Shown: positions 35,241 through 43,647, numbered from the stretch's first letter. The stretch is 64,000 bases of DNA from Streptomyces sp. NBC_00568 (GCF_026341855.1 NZ_JAPENW010000001.1:5881001-5945000); one strand, 5' to 3'. Numbers and translations are program-made. Notes: a model not told the origin generated them from the letters alone.

Positions 35241-35434
35241 TCAGGCCGGTAGGGGACTCAGTCTGGTGCCCTGTAGGCATCCGTTGATGAGGTCAGGGTG
35301 CTGCTGGATTCTGCGCCGACCACGCCGGATTGCCTGCTCCAGGCTGGTCATGGTCGCTGAAGAGCACGTTCGCGGTGCAACTGCGCCGCAGCAGTGACCA
35401 GACGCCTTCGACGGGGTGGCTGGTCCGAACGCTG
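35241..35434 (-). pseudogene. C-terminal fragment of an IS630-type transposase
   Basis: Leftward translation gives HPVEGVWSLLRRSCTANVLFSDHDQ and, after a frameshift, LEQAIRRGRRRIQQHPDLINGCLQGT, which is the usual end of Streptomyces IS630 transposases. The rest of the gene is absent. It abuts the stop of the next gene. The 35131-35240 stretch after the repeat-protein gene holds nothing recognisable. Confidence 0.75.
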
Positions 35435-35719
35435 TCATGCGGAAGCCACCACCTCGCCGGCCATGACCTGGGGAGGGTTGGGGAGCAGTGATGCGAGGTT
35501 GTCCCGCACGAAGTCCGCAGCCCTCGAGATCGATTCCTCGGCACCGGCCTGGTCCTGGAAGACGCTGGTCGAGACCATCACTCCGTCCCCGGCATCGATC
35601 CAGTAGTAGGCCACGAAGCCGGAGACCTGGCGCATGAGTGCGACGAACCCCTCGTTCACGAGACGTGCCGCCTCGGCCGAATCGGTCACCCCTTCGTACC
35701 GCCGGACTGCTGCGTACAT
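35435..35719 (-). CDS. Small ABM/dimeric alpha-beta-barrel-like protein
   Basis: Protein of 94 residues starting MYAAVRRYEGVTDSAEAARLV with VSGFVAYYWIDAGDGVMVSTSVFQDQAGAEESI in the middle. The pattern (R-x-Y-E-G start, FVAYYWIDAG and SVFQD) is typical of the antibiotic-biosynthesis-monooxygenase/dimeric ferredoxin-like barrel group. ATG 35719 has AGGAG 7 bases upstream. The frame runs further up to 36034, but that part is Cys/Arg-rich and unlike a real protein. Its 3' end touches the IS630 fragment and may have been altered. Nothing is visible in 35720-36066. Confidence 0.65.
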   Translation of the reverse strand: MYAAVRRYEGVTDSAEAARLVNEGFVALMRQVSGFVAYYWIDAGDGVMVSTSVFQDQAGAEESISRAADFVRDNLASLLPNPPQVMAGEVVASA

Positions 35720-36066
35720 TGCCAAGCTCCTCACGGCGTTCTGGGTTCGTTCTCTGCTGAGACGTCGTACCCCTGCGACGGCTGCCTGGCTCATGATGCG
35801 TCCGGCAGTCACCTGAAGGGCCGCCTTGGGTGATCCGAACGGCGGCCGTCGGCCCGGACACACGGCCCTGCGCATGTCTGCCACGAGACGGCATCGACGT
35901 GGAGTAGAGCAGCCTCGGCAGGTGGCTGCCCACAGCACGGAAGAGGCTGTGAACGCGGCATGACGATCCACGTCATGCGGTCCCGCTTCCAGGCAGCGGG
36001 GATACGGATGAGGAACAAACCGTGGCCAAGCCAATGAGGACGGTGAAGTCTGCAGGCGCGATGCAC

Positions 36067-36093
36067 GAGGCTACTTTCAGCGAGGCGCTGCGA
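36067..36093. repeat. Right copy of the 27-bp imperfect direct repeat
   Basis: Overlaps the last 17 bases of the TDT transporter gene (its stop is at 36077) and 10 bases beyond. It is the partner of 31057-31083; see that entry. Confidence 0.4.
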
Positions 36094-37228
36094 GCAGCTT
36101 GCCGCTGACCAGGCCGTGGGCCGTGCGGACGGCGGCCACCGACCACGCGGCCACCAGCAGGACGTACAGGGCGACCGCGAGCGTGTCGAAGGCGGCCAGA
36201 CCGGTGTGCCGGGCCAGGCCCTCCGCGCCGGTCACGCAGGTCCCCACGGGGAAGGTGAATGCCCACCAGGTCATCGCGAAGCCCATGCCCTGACGGCGGG
36301 CCCGTACGACCATCGCGACGGCCAGCGCGAGCCACAGCAGCGCGAATCCCAGCACGGGGACGCCGTAGAGCACGGCGAGGAGCGCGAAACCCTGGTCGAA
36401 GGGGGCGGGCATCACCCCGGGCGCCGCGTCCGCGAACTTGCCCACCGCGGTCGTCGACTGGCCCAGCGGGCCGAGCACCAGGAAGAGCGTCGGGGTGAGC
36501 GCGAGCGGCAGCGGGCCCGAGGTGACCAGCCGGGCGAAGATCACCGGCAGCATCACGAAGGTGCCGAGCAGGCTGAGGCCGAACATCGCGACACAGGCGA
36601 GGAGCAGCGTTTCCCGGGGCTGCCCGGCCGGCAGGTGGGGGACGAGCAGGGGACCGAGGGCGGCCGACACCATCGGGGCGACGATCGGCAGCAGCCACAC
36701 CGGGGAGGCCTGGCCGGGCTCTATGCGATGCCGTACGACCATGAGGTACGGGACGGTCACGGCCGCGGCGAGTCCGACCACCGTCCCGGCGGTGAACAGG
36801 ACGGCGTCCACGGCGACCGCCGCCGGAGTCCCGATCCAGTCCCGGCCGACGAGCAGGGTGCCGCCGCCCACGGCGAGCAGGGCCATCGACAGGCACCCGT
36901 AGAAGGGCGCCACGGCCGGGTCGAGGAGGTGGGCGCGGGCCTGGTCGCTGTGGTGCCTCCAGTGCAGGGCGCGGGCGGCGAGCAGCGCCACCAGCAGGGT
37001 GAGCGAGAGGGCCCACACGACGGCACAGGCGGTGCGCAGGCCCGGCACGTGCCCGGGCAGTCCAGCTCCCGCCGTGGCCACGATCGCGGTGCCCATCACA
37101 GAGGCGTACCAGTTCGGGCCGAGATGCCGGACCGCGGCGATGGCGCGGTTCCGCGACGCACGGGGGGTCTTCGTGTCGCGGAGGGTTCCCGCCTCGTGGG
37201 CGGTGAAGGGCTGGGCTGCGGTGACCAT
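36077..37228 (-). CDS. TDT-family transporter (tellurite-resistance/dicarboxylate, SLAC1/Ssu1-like)
   Basis: Membrane protein of 383 residues with about ten helices. The TDT signature near the start is LGPNWYASVMGTAIVATAGAGLP, and later comes LVTSGPLPLALTPTLFLVLGPLGQSTTAVGKF with AMTWWAFTFPVGTCVTGAEGLARHTG near the end. Members move tellurite, malate, sulfite or chloride-type anions; sulfite or C4-dicarboxylate export is plausible here. ATG 37228 has TGGAG upstream; the longer frame to 37954 overlaps the divergent LysR gene and is rejected. The LysR gene 70 bp away is its probable regulator. Confidence 0.9.
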   Translation of the reverse strand: MVTAAQPFTAHEAGTLRDTKTPRASRNRAIAAVRHLGPNWYASVMGTAIVATAGAGLPGHVPGLRTACAVVWALSLTLLVALLAARALHWRHHSDQARAHLLDPAVAPFYGCLSMALLAVGGGTLLVGRDWIGTPAAVAVDAVLFTAGTVVGLAAAVTVPYLMVVRHRIEPGQASPVWLLPIVAPMVSAALGPLLVPHLPAGQPRETLLLACVAMFGLSLLGTFVMLPVIFARLVTSGPLPLALTPTLFLVLGPLGQSTTAVGKFADAAPGVMPAPFDQGFALLAVLYGVPVLGFALLWLALAVAMVVRARRQGMGFAMTWWAFTFPVGTCVTGAEGLARHTGLAAFDTLAVALYVLLVAAWSVAAVRTAHGLVSGKLLAAPR

Positions 37229-37284
37229 GGCTCCACGGTCGCGGGCCCGCCGGCTCCCCACCAGGGAGTGCGCGCCTATGACGA

Positions 37285-37301
37285 CATAAGCTGGGTTTAT
37301 G
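37285..37301. promoter_or_regulatory. LysR-type palindrome overlapping the lysR start codon
   Basis: CATAA-N7-TTATG is a perfect inverted repeat in the 70-bp divergent gap; the last three bases are the ATG of the lysR gene. The A/T-rich half-sites and spacing suit a LysR box, implying autorepression together with control of the TDT gene. Confidence 0.6.
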
Positions 37302-38228
37302 AGTAGCAGCAATGCTGAGGATCGGCCCGGCGCCGGGATCGCGCACCGGGTACCCGATCTCGGCGCGCTCGAACTGCTGCTGGCGGTGGCGCGCCTCGGG
37401 AGTCTCGGGCGCGCCGCACGCGAGCTGGGGATCACCCAGCCGGCGGCCAGCAGCCGTATCCGTTCCATGGAGCGGCAGCTCGGGGTGGCGCTCGTCGACC
37501 GCTCGCCGCGCGGGTCACGGCTCACCCGTGAGGGAGCGCTCGTCACCGACTGGGCGCGGCGGGTGGTGGACGCGGCCGAGGCGTTCGACGCGGGGGCGCA
37601 GGCGCTGCGGGACCGGCGTGACTCGCGGCTGCGGGTGGCCGCGAGCATGACCATCGCCGAGTATCTGCTGCCCGGCTGGCTGATCGCGCTGCGCGCGCAG
37701 CGTCCCGACACCGCCGTGTCGCTGCTCGCCGGGAACTCGGCCGCCGTCGCCGAGCGGCTGCTGTCCGGCGAGGCGGACCTCGGCTTCGTCGAGGGGCTCT
37801 CGGTGCCGTCCGGTCTCGACGCGACGGTCATCGCGCACGACCGCCTGATCGTGGTGACGGCGCCCGGGCATCCCTGGGCGCGCCGCCGTGCGCCGCTCGG
37901 GGCGGCGGAGCTGGCCGCCACGCCGCTCATCCTCCGGGAGGAGGGGTCGGGCACGCGTCAGGTCCTCGACACCGCGCTCGGCGGGCTCGCCCGTCCGCTG
38001 ATCGAGCTGTCCTCGACGACGGCGGTCAAGGCCTCCGCCGTCAGCGGTGCCGGACCCGCCGTCCTCAGTGAACTCGCTCTCGGCGAGGAGCTCTCCGCCC
38101 ACCGTCTGGTGAGCATCCCGCTCGCCGACGTCCGGCTCGCCCGCGCCCTGCGGGCCGTCTGGCCCACGGGTCACCGCCCCACGGGGCCGGCCCGCGACCT
38201 GCTCTCCCTGACGCGAGGCGTCGCGTAG
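37299..38228 (+). CDS. LysR-family regulator
   Basis: Regulator of 309 residues. The helix-turn-helix is residues 22-80 (LGALELLLAVARLGSLGRAARELGITQPAASSRIRSMERQLGVALVDRSPRG in outline). The effector domain starts near residue 105 (RLRVAASMTIAEYLLPGWLIALRAQRP) and carries ILREEGSGTRQVLDTAL. This CysB/YeiE-like effector motif with an anion-binding look supports small anions such as sulfite as inducer. It diverges from the TDT transporter and converges with the amidotransferase gene across a long hairpin element. Confidence 0.9.
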   Translation: MSSSNAEDRPGAGIAHRVPDLGALELLLAVARLGSLGRAARELGITQPAASSRIRSMERQLGVALVDRSPRGSRLTREGALVTDWARRVVDAAEAFDAGAQALRDRRDSRLRVAASMTIAEYLLPGWLIALRAQRPDTAVSLLAGNSAAVAERLLSGEADLGFVEGLSVPSGLDATVIAHDRLIVVTAPGHPWARRRAPLGAAELAATPLILREEGSGTRQVLDTALGGLARPLIELSSTTAVKASAVSGAGPAVLSELALGEELSAHRLVSIPLADVRLARALRAVWPTGHRPTGPARDLLSLTRGVA

Positions 38229-38242
38229 CCGCACACGCGTTT

Positions 38243-38425
38243 TTCGCCCCCTCCGCCCCTGCCCGTCCCGTCGCGGGGGCGCTGCCCCCGGACCCCCGCT
38301 CCTCAAACGCCGGAGGGGCTGAGATTCAGCCGGTCCGGCATTTGAGGACAAGGCCGTTCAGGCCGGAGCGGGGGTGTGGGGCGGCAGCCCCCAGGCATGG
38401 GACGGGCAGGGGTGGAGGGGGCGAA
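38243..38425. repeat. 183-bp nested inverted-repeat element between convergent genes
   Basis: Outer arms of 27 bp (38243-38269 and 38399-38425) pair at 26 positions. Further inward CCCCCGCTCC pairs with GGAGCGGGGG, and CTCAAACGCCGGA with TCCGGCATTTGAG, so the whole element folds as one long imperfect hairpin. It fills the gap 38229-38451. The core AACGCCGGAGGGGCTGA is one I remember recurring between Streptomyces genes. It may act as a two-way terminator or be a MITE-like repeat. Confidence 0.8.
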
Positions 38426-38451
38426 TCGCATCGGCGCGGGCCTCGGTCCGC

Positions 38452-39132
38452 TCAGGACGCCGCCGCGACCAGGCCCCTCATCACGCGCAGGTCGTCGTCC
38501 ATCTCCGGGTGCCACTGGACGCCCAACGCCCAGGCCGGACCGGGGAGTTCGATCGCCTCGACGGTGCCGTCCGCCGCGTGCGCGGAGACCAGGAGGCCGG
38601 CACCGAGGCGGTCCACGGCCTGATGGTGGTGGGTCGGCACACCGCACGGCTCCGGTACGAGACCGGCGTACAGCGTCCCCGGTACGGGCGTCACCTCGTG
38701 GTGCCCGAAGACCCCGGCGTCCTTCACATGCCCGTCGAGGTGCTGGACGAGCGTGCCGCCCAGGGCCACGTTCAGGAGCTGCTGGCCCCGGCAGATGCCC
38801 AGGAGCGGGGTGCCTGAGTCCAACGCGGCCCGGATCAGGGCGAGTTCCCAGGCGTCGCGCTCGGGAGCGGGCGGGCCCGTACGCGGGGAGCGCTCGGCTC
38901 CGTAGCGGGCGGGGTCGACATCGGGGCCGCCCGCGACGACGACGCCGTCGAGCCGGGCGACGGTCGCGGGTGCCAGCGCGGGATCGTCCGGCGGCAGCAT
39001 CGCGGCGAGTCCGCCCGCCCGCTGCACGAGCCGCGGATAGCCGGCCGGCAGCAGGGCCGCCGGCAGCTCCCACACGCCCCAGCGCACCCGGGACTCCAGA
39101 TACGTACTCACACCGATCAGCGGCCTGCCCAC
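38452..39132 (-). CDS. Class I glutamine amidotransferase, gamma-glutamyl amide hydrolase (PuuD type)
   Basis: Hydrolase of 226 residues. Catalytic Cys is in LLGICRGQQLLNVALGG (about residue 112) and His/Glu in WALGVQWHPEMDDD. The N-terminal VVVAGGPDVDPARYG matches PuuD, which releases glutamate from gamma-glutamyl-GABA. In this locus the glutamine-synthetase-like ligase would make a gamma-glutamyl amine, the two dehydrogenases would oxidise it, and this enzyme would free the product. It is the second gene of a leftward pair with the FadR regulator. Start ATG 39132, with GGGAG upstream. Confidence 0.9.
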   Translation of the reverse strand: MGRPLIGVSTYLESRVRWGVWELPAALLPAGYPRLVQRAGGLAAMLPPDDPALAPATVARLDGVVVAGGPDVDPARYGAERSPRTGPPAPERDAWELALIRAALDSGTPLLGICRGQQLLNVALGGTLVQHLDGHVKDAGVFGHHEVTPVPGTLYAGLVPEPCGVPTHHHQAVDRLGAGLLVSAHAADGTVEAIELPGPAWALGVQWHPEMDDDLRVMRGLVAAAS

Positions 39133-39182
39133 GCTGTTCTCCCTCGGATCCGGTCGCCACGACGCCCACGCGACCTCAATGG

Positions 39183-39199
39183 AAAGGTCTCATACCTTT
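39183..39199. promoter_or_regulatory. FadR/GntR-type operator before the amidotransferase gene
   Basis: AAAGGT-CTCAT-ACCTTT is a perfect 6+5+6 inverted repeat 51-67 bp upstream of the amidotransferase start. Written as GGTC-TCA-TACC it resembles FadR-type sites. The half-site ATACCTT recurs at 40013-40019 in the promoter gap of the ligase gene (39985-40061). Confidence 0.6.
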
Positions 39200-39246
39200 G
39201 CGGGGCGAGGGAGGGAAACGCCACGGGCTCCTCGCACCCCGTCCGC

Positions 39247-39984
39247 TCAGGCCAGGAAACCCCGCAGCAGCGCCGCCGTGCCCGCGCAGTGCTCGCGCAT
39301 CATCTCCCGCGCCCCGTCCGCGTCCCCGTCGAGAACCGCCTCGACGAGGGCGGTGTGCTGGCGCTGGGAGTGCTCCAGGTTGCGGACGAGGAGCGGGATG
39401 CAGTCCAGGAGGTCGTTGACCGAGGCGCGGACCGCCGCGTACCGCGCGGTGAGCGAGGGGGAGCCGCACAGTTCCGCGAGGGTGAGGTGGAGCATGGTGT
39501 CCAGCCGGCGGTAGTCGGTCAGCGGGGCGTCGTTCGTCCGGGCCAGCGCCTCGCGCAGCCGGCCGGCCTGCTCCGAGTCGAGCCCGTGCGTCGCGCACAG
39601 CCCGGCCGCGCCCACCTCCAGGACCTCGCGGAAACGCAGTACGTCCTCGATGTCGACCGCGGCGACCCGGCGGCGCAGCTCGTGCTCGCCGGGTGTGTCC
39701 GTCCGCGCCAGCACGAAGGTGCCGCCGTAGCGCCCGCGCCGCGACTCGACCAGGCCCTGGTCCTGGAGCACCTTCAGGACCTCGCGCAGCGTCACCCGGC
39801 TGATCCCGAGCCGCTCCGCCAGCTCCCGCTCCGCGGGCAGCCGTTCACCGCCCGGCACCAGGCCGAGCCGGACGATCTGGAGGATCTGCTCCAGCGCCTC
39901 CTCGAAACCGTTGCCCGCCCGCACCGGCCGCAGCACCGGCGTCAGCCGGTCGTCCGTCCCGCGGTCGGGTTCCGCCTGCGTCAT
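39247..39984 (-). CDS. FadR-type GntR regulator of the glnA4 locus (EpuRI-like)
   Basis: Regulator of 245 residues. A winged helix is near the N-terminus (ERLPAERELAERLGISRVTLREVLKVLQDQGLVESRRGRYGGTF in outline). The C-terminal FCD domain has the metal-site His in HLTLAEL and REHCAGT. ATG 39984 is preferred; a TTG at 40005 would add seven residues. It is divergent from the ligase gene, 77 bp away. In S. coelicolor the equivalent gene next to glnA4 was, as I recall, named epuRI and acts in ethanolamine use. Both its operator-like sites lie at the start of target genes. Confidence 0.88.
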   Translation of the reverse strand: MTQAEPDRGTDDRLTPVLRPVRAGNGFEEALEQILQIVRLGLVPGGERLPAERELAERLGISRVTLREVLKVLQDQGLVESRRGRYGGTFVLARTDTPGEHELRRRVAAVDIEDVLRFREVLEVGAAGLCATHGLDSEQAGRLREALARTNDAPLTDYRRLDTMLHLTLAELCGSPSLTARYAAVRASVNDLLDCIPLLVRNLEHSQRQHTALVEAVLDGDADGAREMMREHCAGTAALLRGFLA

Positions 39985-40061
39985 CCGGTCGCGCCCCCTT
40001 CCCAAGCAATGGTTCTCCGCAATACCTTATGGCTCTCGGCTGACCCAAGGAGGCTTTTCCG

Positions 40062-41432
40062 GTGGCAGACCGCACACCCCCGCTCTCCGTCGAAGAACTG
40101 CGCCGTCTCGTCGAGGCCGGGGACATCGACACGGTCGTCCTGGCCTTCCCCGACATGCAGGGGCGGCTCCAGGGCAAGCGGTTCGCCGCGGCCTTCTTCC
40201 TCGACGAGGTCCTGGAGCACGGCACGGAAGGCTGCAACTACCTCCTCGCCGTCGACACCGACATGAACACCGTCGACGGATACGCCATGTCCTCCTGGGA
40301 CCGGGGCTACGGCGACTTCGCCATGCACCCCGATCTCGGCACCCTGCGGCGCGTCCCGTGGAACGAGGGCACGGCCCTGCTCATCGCCGACCTCGCCTGG
40401 AACGACGGCTCCCCGGTGGTGGCCGCGCCCCGCCAGATCCTGCGCCGCCAGCTCGACCGCCTCGCCGAACTCGGCTACACCGCGCAGGTCGGCACCGAGC
40501 TGGAGTTCATCGTCTTCAAGGACACCTACGAACAGGCCTGGGACACCGGCTACCGCGGGCTCACCCCGGCCAACCAGTACAACATCGACTACTCGGTCCT
40601 CGGGACCGGCCGCATCGAGCCCCTGCTGCGCCGCATCCGCAACGAGATGCAGGCCGCGGGCCTCACCGTCGAGTCCGCCAAGGGCGAGTGCAACCCCGGC
40701 CAGCACGAGATCGCCTTCAAGTACGACGAGGCCCTCGTCACCTGCGACCAGCACGCCGTCTACAAGACCGGCGCCAAGGAGATCGCCTCCCAGGAAGGCG
40801 TCTCGCTCACCTTCATGGCGAAGTACAACGAGCGCGAGGGCAACTCCTGCCACATCCACCTCTCGCTCGCCGACGCCGACGGCAGGAACGTGATGGCCGG
40901 CTCCGCCAAGGACCCCGGCGGCATGTCCGAGGTCATGCGCCACTTCCTCGCCGGACAACTGGCCGCCCTGCGCGACTTCTCGCTCCTGTACGCGCCCAAC
41001 ATCAACTCGTACAAGCGCTTCCAGCCCGGCTCCTTCGCGCCGACCGCCGTGGCCTGGGGGTACGACAACCGCACCTGCTCGCTCCGCGTCGTCGGCCACG
41101 GCCGCTCGATGCGCTTCGAGAACCGGCTGCCCGGCGGCGACGTCAACCCGCACCTGGCCGTATCCGGACTCGTCGCGGCCGGTCTGTACGGCGTCGAGCA
41201 GAAGCTGGAGCTGCCCGAGGCGTGCGCCGGCAACGCCTACACCTCCGCGTACGCGCACGTCCCCACGACCCTGCGCGAGGCCGCCGAACTCTGGGAGAAC
41301 AGCCCCATCGCCCGGGCCGCCTTCGGAGACGAGGTGGTCGCGCACTACCGCAACATGGCGCGCGTCGAGCTGGAAGCCTTCGACGCCGCGGTGACCGACT
41401 GGGAGCTGCGCCGCTCCTTCGAACGCATGTGA
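40062..41432 (+). CDS. glnA4: Glutamine-synthetase-like gamma-glutamyl-amine ligase (GlnA4 type)
   Basis: Protein of 456 residues with the glutamine-synthetase catalytic domain: TELEFIVFKDTYEQAW, SAKGECNPGQHEIAFKY, HIHLSLADADGRN and NRTCSLRVVGHGRSMRFENRLPGGDVNPHLA. Family members beside a PuuD-like hydrolase and an aldehyde dehydrogenase ligate glutamate to amines rather than ammonia; S. coelicolor GlnA4 acts on ethanolamine. The tyrosine loop for adenylylation (NLY) is absent. GTG 40062 with AAGGAGG upstream. It heads a rightward unit with the aldehyde dehydrogenase and SDR genes. Ethanolamine or a polyamine is the expected substrate. Confidence 0.9.
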   Translation: MADRTPPLSVEELRRLVEAGDIDTVVLAFPDMQGRLQGKRFAAAFFLDEVLEHGTEGCNYLLAVDTDMNTVDGYAMSSWDRGYGDFAMHPDLGTLRRVPWNEGTALLIADLAWNDGSPVVAAPRQILRRQLDRLAELGYTAQVGTELEFIVFKDTYEQAWDTGYRGLTPANQYNIDYSVLGTGRIEPLLRRIRNEMQAAGLTVESAKGECNPGQHEIAFKYDEALVTCDQHAVYKTGAKEIASQEGVSLTFMAKYNEREGNSCHIHLSLADADGRNVMAGSAKDPGGMSEVMRHFLAGQLAALRDFSLLYAPNINSYKRFQPGSFAPTAVAWGYDNRTCSLRVVGHGRSMRFENRLPGGDVNPHLAVSGLVAAGLYGVEQKLELPEACAGNAYTSAYAHVPTTLREAAELWENSPIARAAFGDEVVAHYRNMARVELEAFDAAVTDWELRRSFERM

Positions 41433-41440
41433 GGCCCCCC

Positions 41441-42832
41441 TTGCCGCACCCGCACCCGCACGACCACGAACTCCGGGTACTGAACCCCGCCACCGAAGAG
41501 GTCGTCGCCACCGTCCCGGCCGCCACCGCCCAGGACGTCGGGGACGCCGTCGTACGGGCCACCAGGGCGCAGGCCGGCTGGGCCGCCCTCGCGCCGGCCG
41601 ACCGCGCCCGGCTGCTGCGCCGCTTCGCGGCCGTCGTCGACGACCACATCGAGGAACTGGCCCGCCTGGAGGTCCGCGAGGCCGGCCACACCCTCGGCAA
41701 CGCCCGCTGGGAGGCGGGCAACGTCCGTGATCTGCTCGACTACGCGGCCGGGGGAGTGGAGCGCCTGACCGGCCGCCAGATCCCCGTACCGGGCGGCCTC
41801 GACATCACCCTCCTCGAACCGCTCGGCGTCGTCGGGGTCATCGCGCCCTGGAACTTCCCCCTGCCCATCGCCGCCTGGGGCACCGCGCCGGCCCTCGCCG
41901 CAGGCAACGCCGTCATCCTCAAACCCGCCGAGACGACCCCGCTGACGGCACTGCGGCTGGCCGAACTCGCCCTGGAGGCGGGCCTGCCGGAACACCTCTT
42001 CCAGGTGCTGCCGGGCACGGGCCCGGTCGCGGGCGACGCGCTCGTCGGACACCCCGGCGTCGCGAAGATCGTCTTCACCGGCTCGACGGCCGTCGGCAAG
42101 CAGGTGCTTGCCAAGGGCTCCGCCCTCCTCAAGCGCGTCACTCTCGAACTCGGCGGCAAGAGTCCCAACATCGTCTTCGCCGACGCCGACATCGAGGCCG
42201 CCGCGGCAGCCGCCCCCATGTCGTTCCTCGACAACTCCGGCCAGGACTGCTGCGCCCGGACCCGCATCCTCGTCCAGCGCTCCGTCCACGACCGCTTCCT
42301 CGAACTCCTCGCCCCGGCCGTCGAATCCGTCGTCGTGGGCGACCCCGCCGACGAGGGGACGCAGATGGGTCCGCTGATCTCCAGGACCCAACTGGAGCGC
42401 GTACGGTCCTACGTCGACGCCGACGCGCCCGGTATCCGGGGCAAGGCGCCCGAGGGCCCCGGCTTCTGGTTCGCGCCCACCGTCCTCACCGGCGTCGCGT
42501 CCGACGCGCGCGTGGCCGTCGAGGAGGTCTTCGGACCCGTCGCCGTCGTGCTGCCCTTCGAGGACGAGGCCGACGCGATCCGGCTCGCCAACGCCACCGA
42601 CTACGGCCTGTCCGGCTCCATCTGGACCCGCGACGTCGGCCGCGCCCTGCGCGTCTCCCAGGCCGTCCGCGCCGGGAACCTGTCCGTCAACTCCCACTCC
42701 AGCGTCCGCTACTGGACCCCCTTCGGCGGCTTCAAGCAGTCGGGAATCGGCCGCGAACTCGGCCCGGACGCCCTCACCGCCTTCACCGAGACCAAGAACG
42801 TCTTCATCAGCACGGAGGGCCCCGCACAGTGA
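41441..42832 (+). CDS. NAD(P)-dependent aldehyde dehydrogenase
   Basis: Enzyme of 463 residues with all ALDH marks: WNFPLPIAAWGTAPALAAGN, cofactor loop FTGSTAVGKQVL, the general base in LELGGKSPNIVF and catalytic Cys in NSGQDCCARTR. The C-terminal motif is PFGGFKQSGIGRELGPDALTAFTETKNVFI. The best start is TTG 41441, which is in frame, follows GAGG and lies 8 bp after the ligase stop; earlier in-frame starts lie inside the ligase gene. It should oxidise a gamma-glutamyl aldehyde formed from the ligase product. Confidence 0.9.
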   Translation: MPHPHPHDHELRVLNPATEEVVATVPAATAQDVGDAVVRATRAQAGWAALAPADRARLLRRFAAVVDDHIEELARLEVREAGHTLGNARWEAGNVRDLLDYAAGGVERLTGRQIPVPGGLDITLLEPLGVVGVIAPWNFPLPIAAWGTAPALAAGNAVILKPAETTPLTALRLAELALEAGLPEHLFQVLPGTGPVAGDALVGHPGVAKIVFTGSTAVGKQVLAKGSALLKRVTLELGGKSPNIVFADADIEAAAAAAPMSFLDNSGQDCCARTRILVQRSVHDRFLELLAPAVESVVVGDPADEGTQMGPLISRTQLERVRSYVDADAPGIRGKAPEGPGFWFAPTVLTGVASDARVAVEEVFGPVAVVLPFEDEADAIRLANATDYGLSGSIWTRDVGRALRVSQAVRAGNLSVNSHSSVRYWTPFGGFKQSGIGRELGPDALTAFTETKNVFISTEGPAQ

Positions 42833-43620
42833 CCGCAGACACCCCAGAGACCATCTGCCGCCGCCTGGTCGGCCGTACCGCCGTCATCACCGGCGCCGCC
42901 AGCGGCATCGGCCTCGCCACCGCGCGCCGACTCGCCTCCGAGGGCGCGCACGTCGTCTGCGGCGACATCGACGAGCGGGGCGGCAAGGCCGTGGCCGAGG
43001 AAGTCGGCGGGACCTTCGTCCAGGTCGACGTGACCGACCCCGAGCAGGCCGAGACGCTCTTCAGGACGGCGTACGACACCTACGGCTCCGTCGACATCGC
43101 CTTCAACAACGCGGGCATCTCGCCGCCGGACGACGACTCCATCCTGGACACGGGCCTGGAGGCCTGGAAGCGCGTCCAGGAGGTCAACCTCACCTCCGTC
43201 TACCTGTGCTGCAAGGCGGCCATCCCCTACATGCGCCGCCAGGGCAGGGGTTCCATCATCAACACGGCGTCCTTCGTGGCCCGGATGGGCGCGGCGACCT
43301 CGCAGATCTCGTACACGGCCTCCAAGGGCGGGGTGCTGGCCATGTCCCGGGAGCTGGGCGTCCAGTTCGCACGGGAGGGCATCCGGGTCAACGCCCTGTG
43401 CCCCGGCCCCGTCAACACCCCTTTGCTCCAGGAGTTGTTCGCCAAGGACCCCGAGCGGGCCGCACGACGGCTGGTGCACATCCCGGTCGGCCGGTTCGCC
43501 GAGGCGGACGAGATCGCGGCGGCCGTCGCGTTCCTCGCCAGCGACGACTCCTCCTTCGTGAACGCCACCGACTTCCTGGTGGACGGAGGCATCTCGGGCG
43601 CGTACGTCACGCCTCTGTAG
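42829..43620 (+). CDS. SDR-family oxidoreductase
   Basis: Short-chain dehydrogenase of 263 residues. Cofactor motif TAVITGAASGIGLATARRL (NAD type, with Asp at the end of strand 2, GDIDERGG), NNAGISPP, Ser in NTASFVARMGAATS and YTASKGG give the catalytic Ser-Tyr-Lys set. GTG 42829 overlaps the aldehyde dehydrogenase stop (GTGA). Probably supplies the alcohol-to-aldehyde step of the gamma-glutamyl-ethanolamide route; that role is inferred from position. Confidence 0.9.
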   Translation: MTADTPETICRRLVGRTAVITGAASGIGLATARRLASEGAHVVCGDIDERGGKAVAEEVGGTFVQVDVTDPEQAETLFRTAYDTYGSVDIAFNNAGISPPDDDSILDTGLEAWKRVQEVNLTSVYLCCKAAIPYMRRQGRGSIINTASFVARMGAATSQISYTASKGGVLAMSRELGVQFAREGIRVNALCPGPVNTPLLQELFAKDPERAARRLVHIPVGRFAEADEIAAAVAFLASDDSSFVNATDFLVDGGISGAYVTPL

Positions 43621-43647
43621 GCCGTCTGCCGGTACGGTCCACAGGTC

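Noticed and set aside
35203..35397. 64-residue plus-strand frame
   Set aside because: It is the complement of the IS630 transposase C-terminal fragment.
35720..36034. N-terminal extension of the small monooxygenase-like protein to 199 residues
   Set aside because: The added part is Cys/Arg-rich and unlike the family; a good ribosome site supports ATG 35719.
37229..37954. Extension of the TDT transporter to 625 residues
   Set aside because: It would cross the divergent LysR gene antisense; TDT homology begins after 37228.
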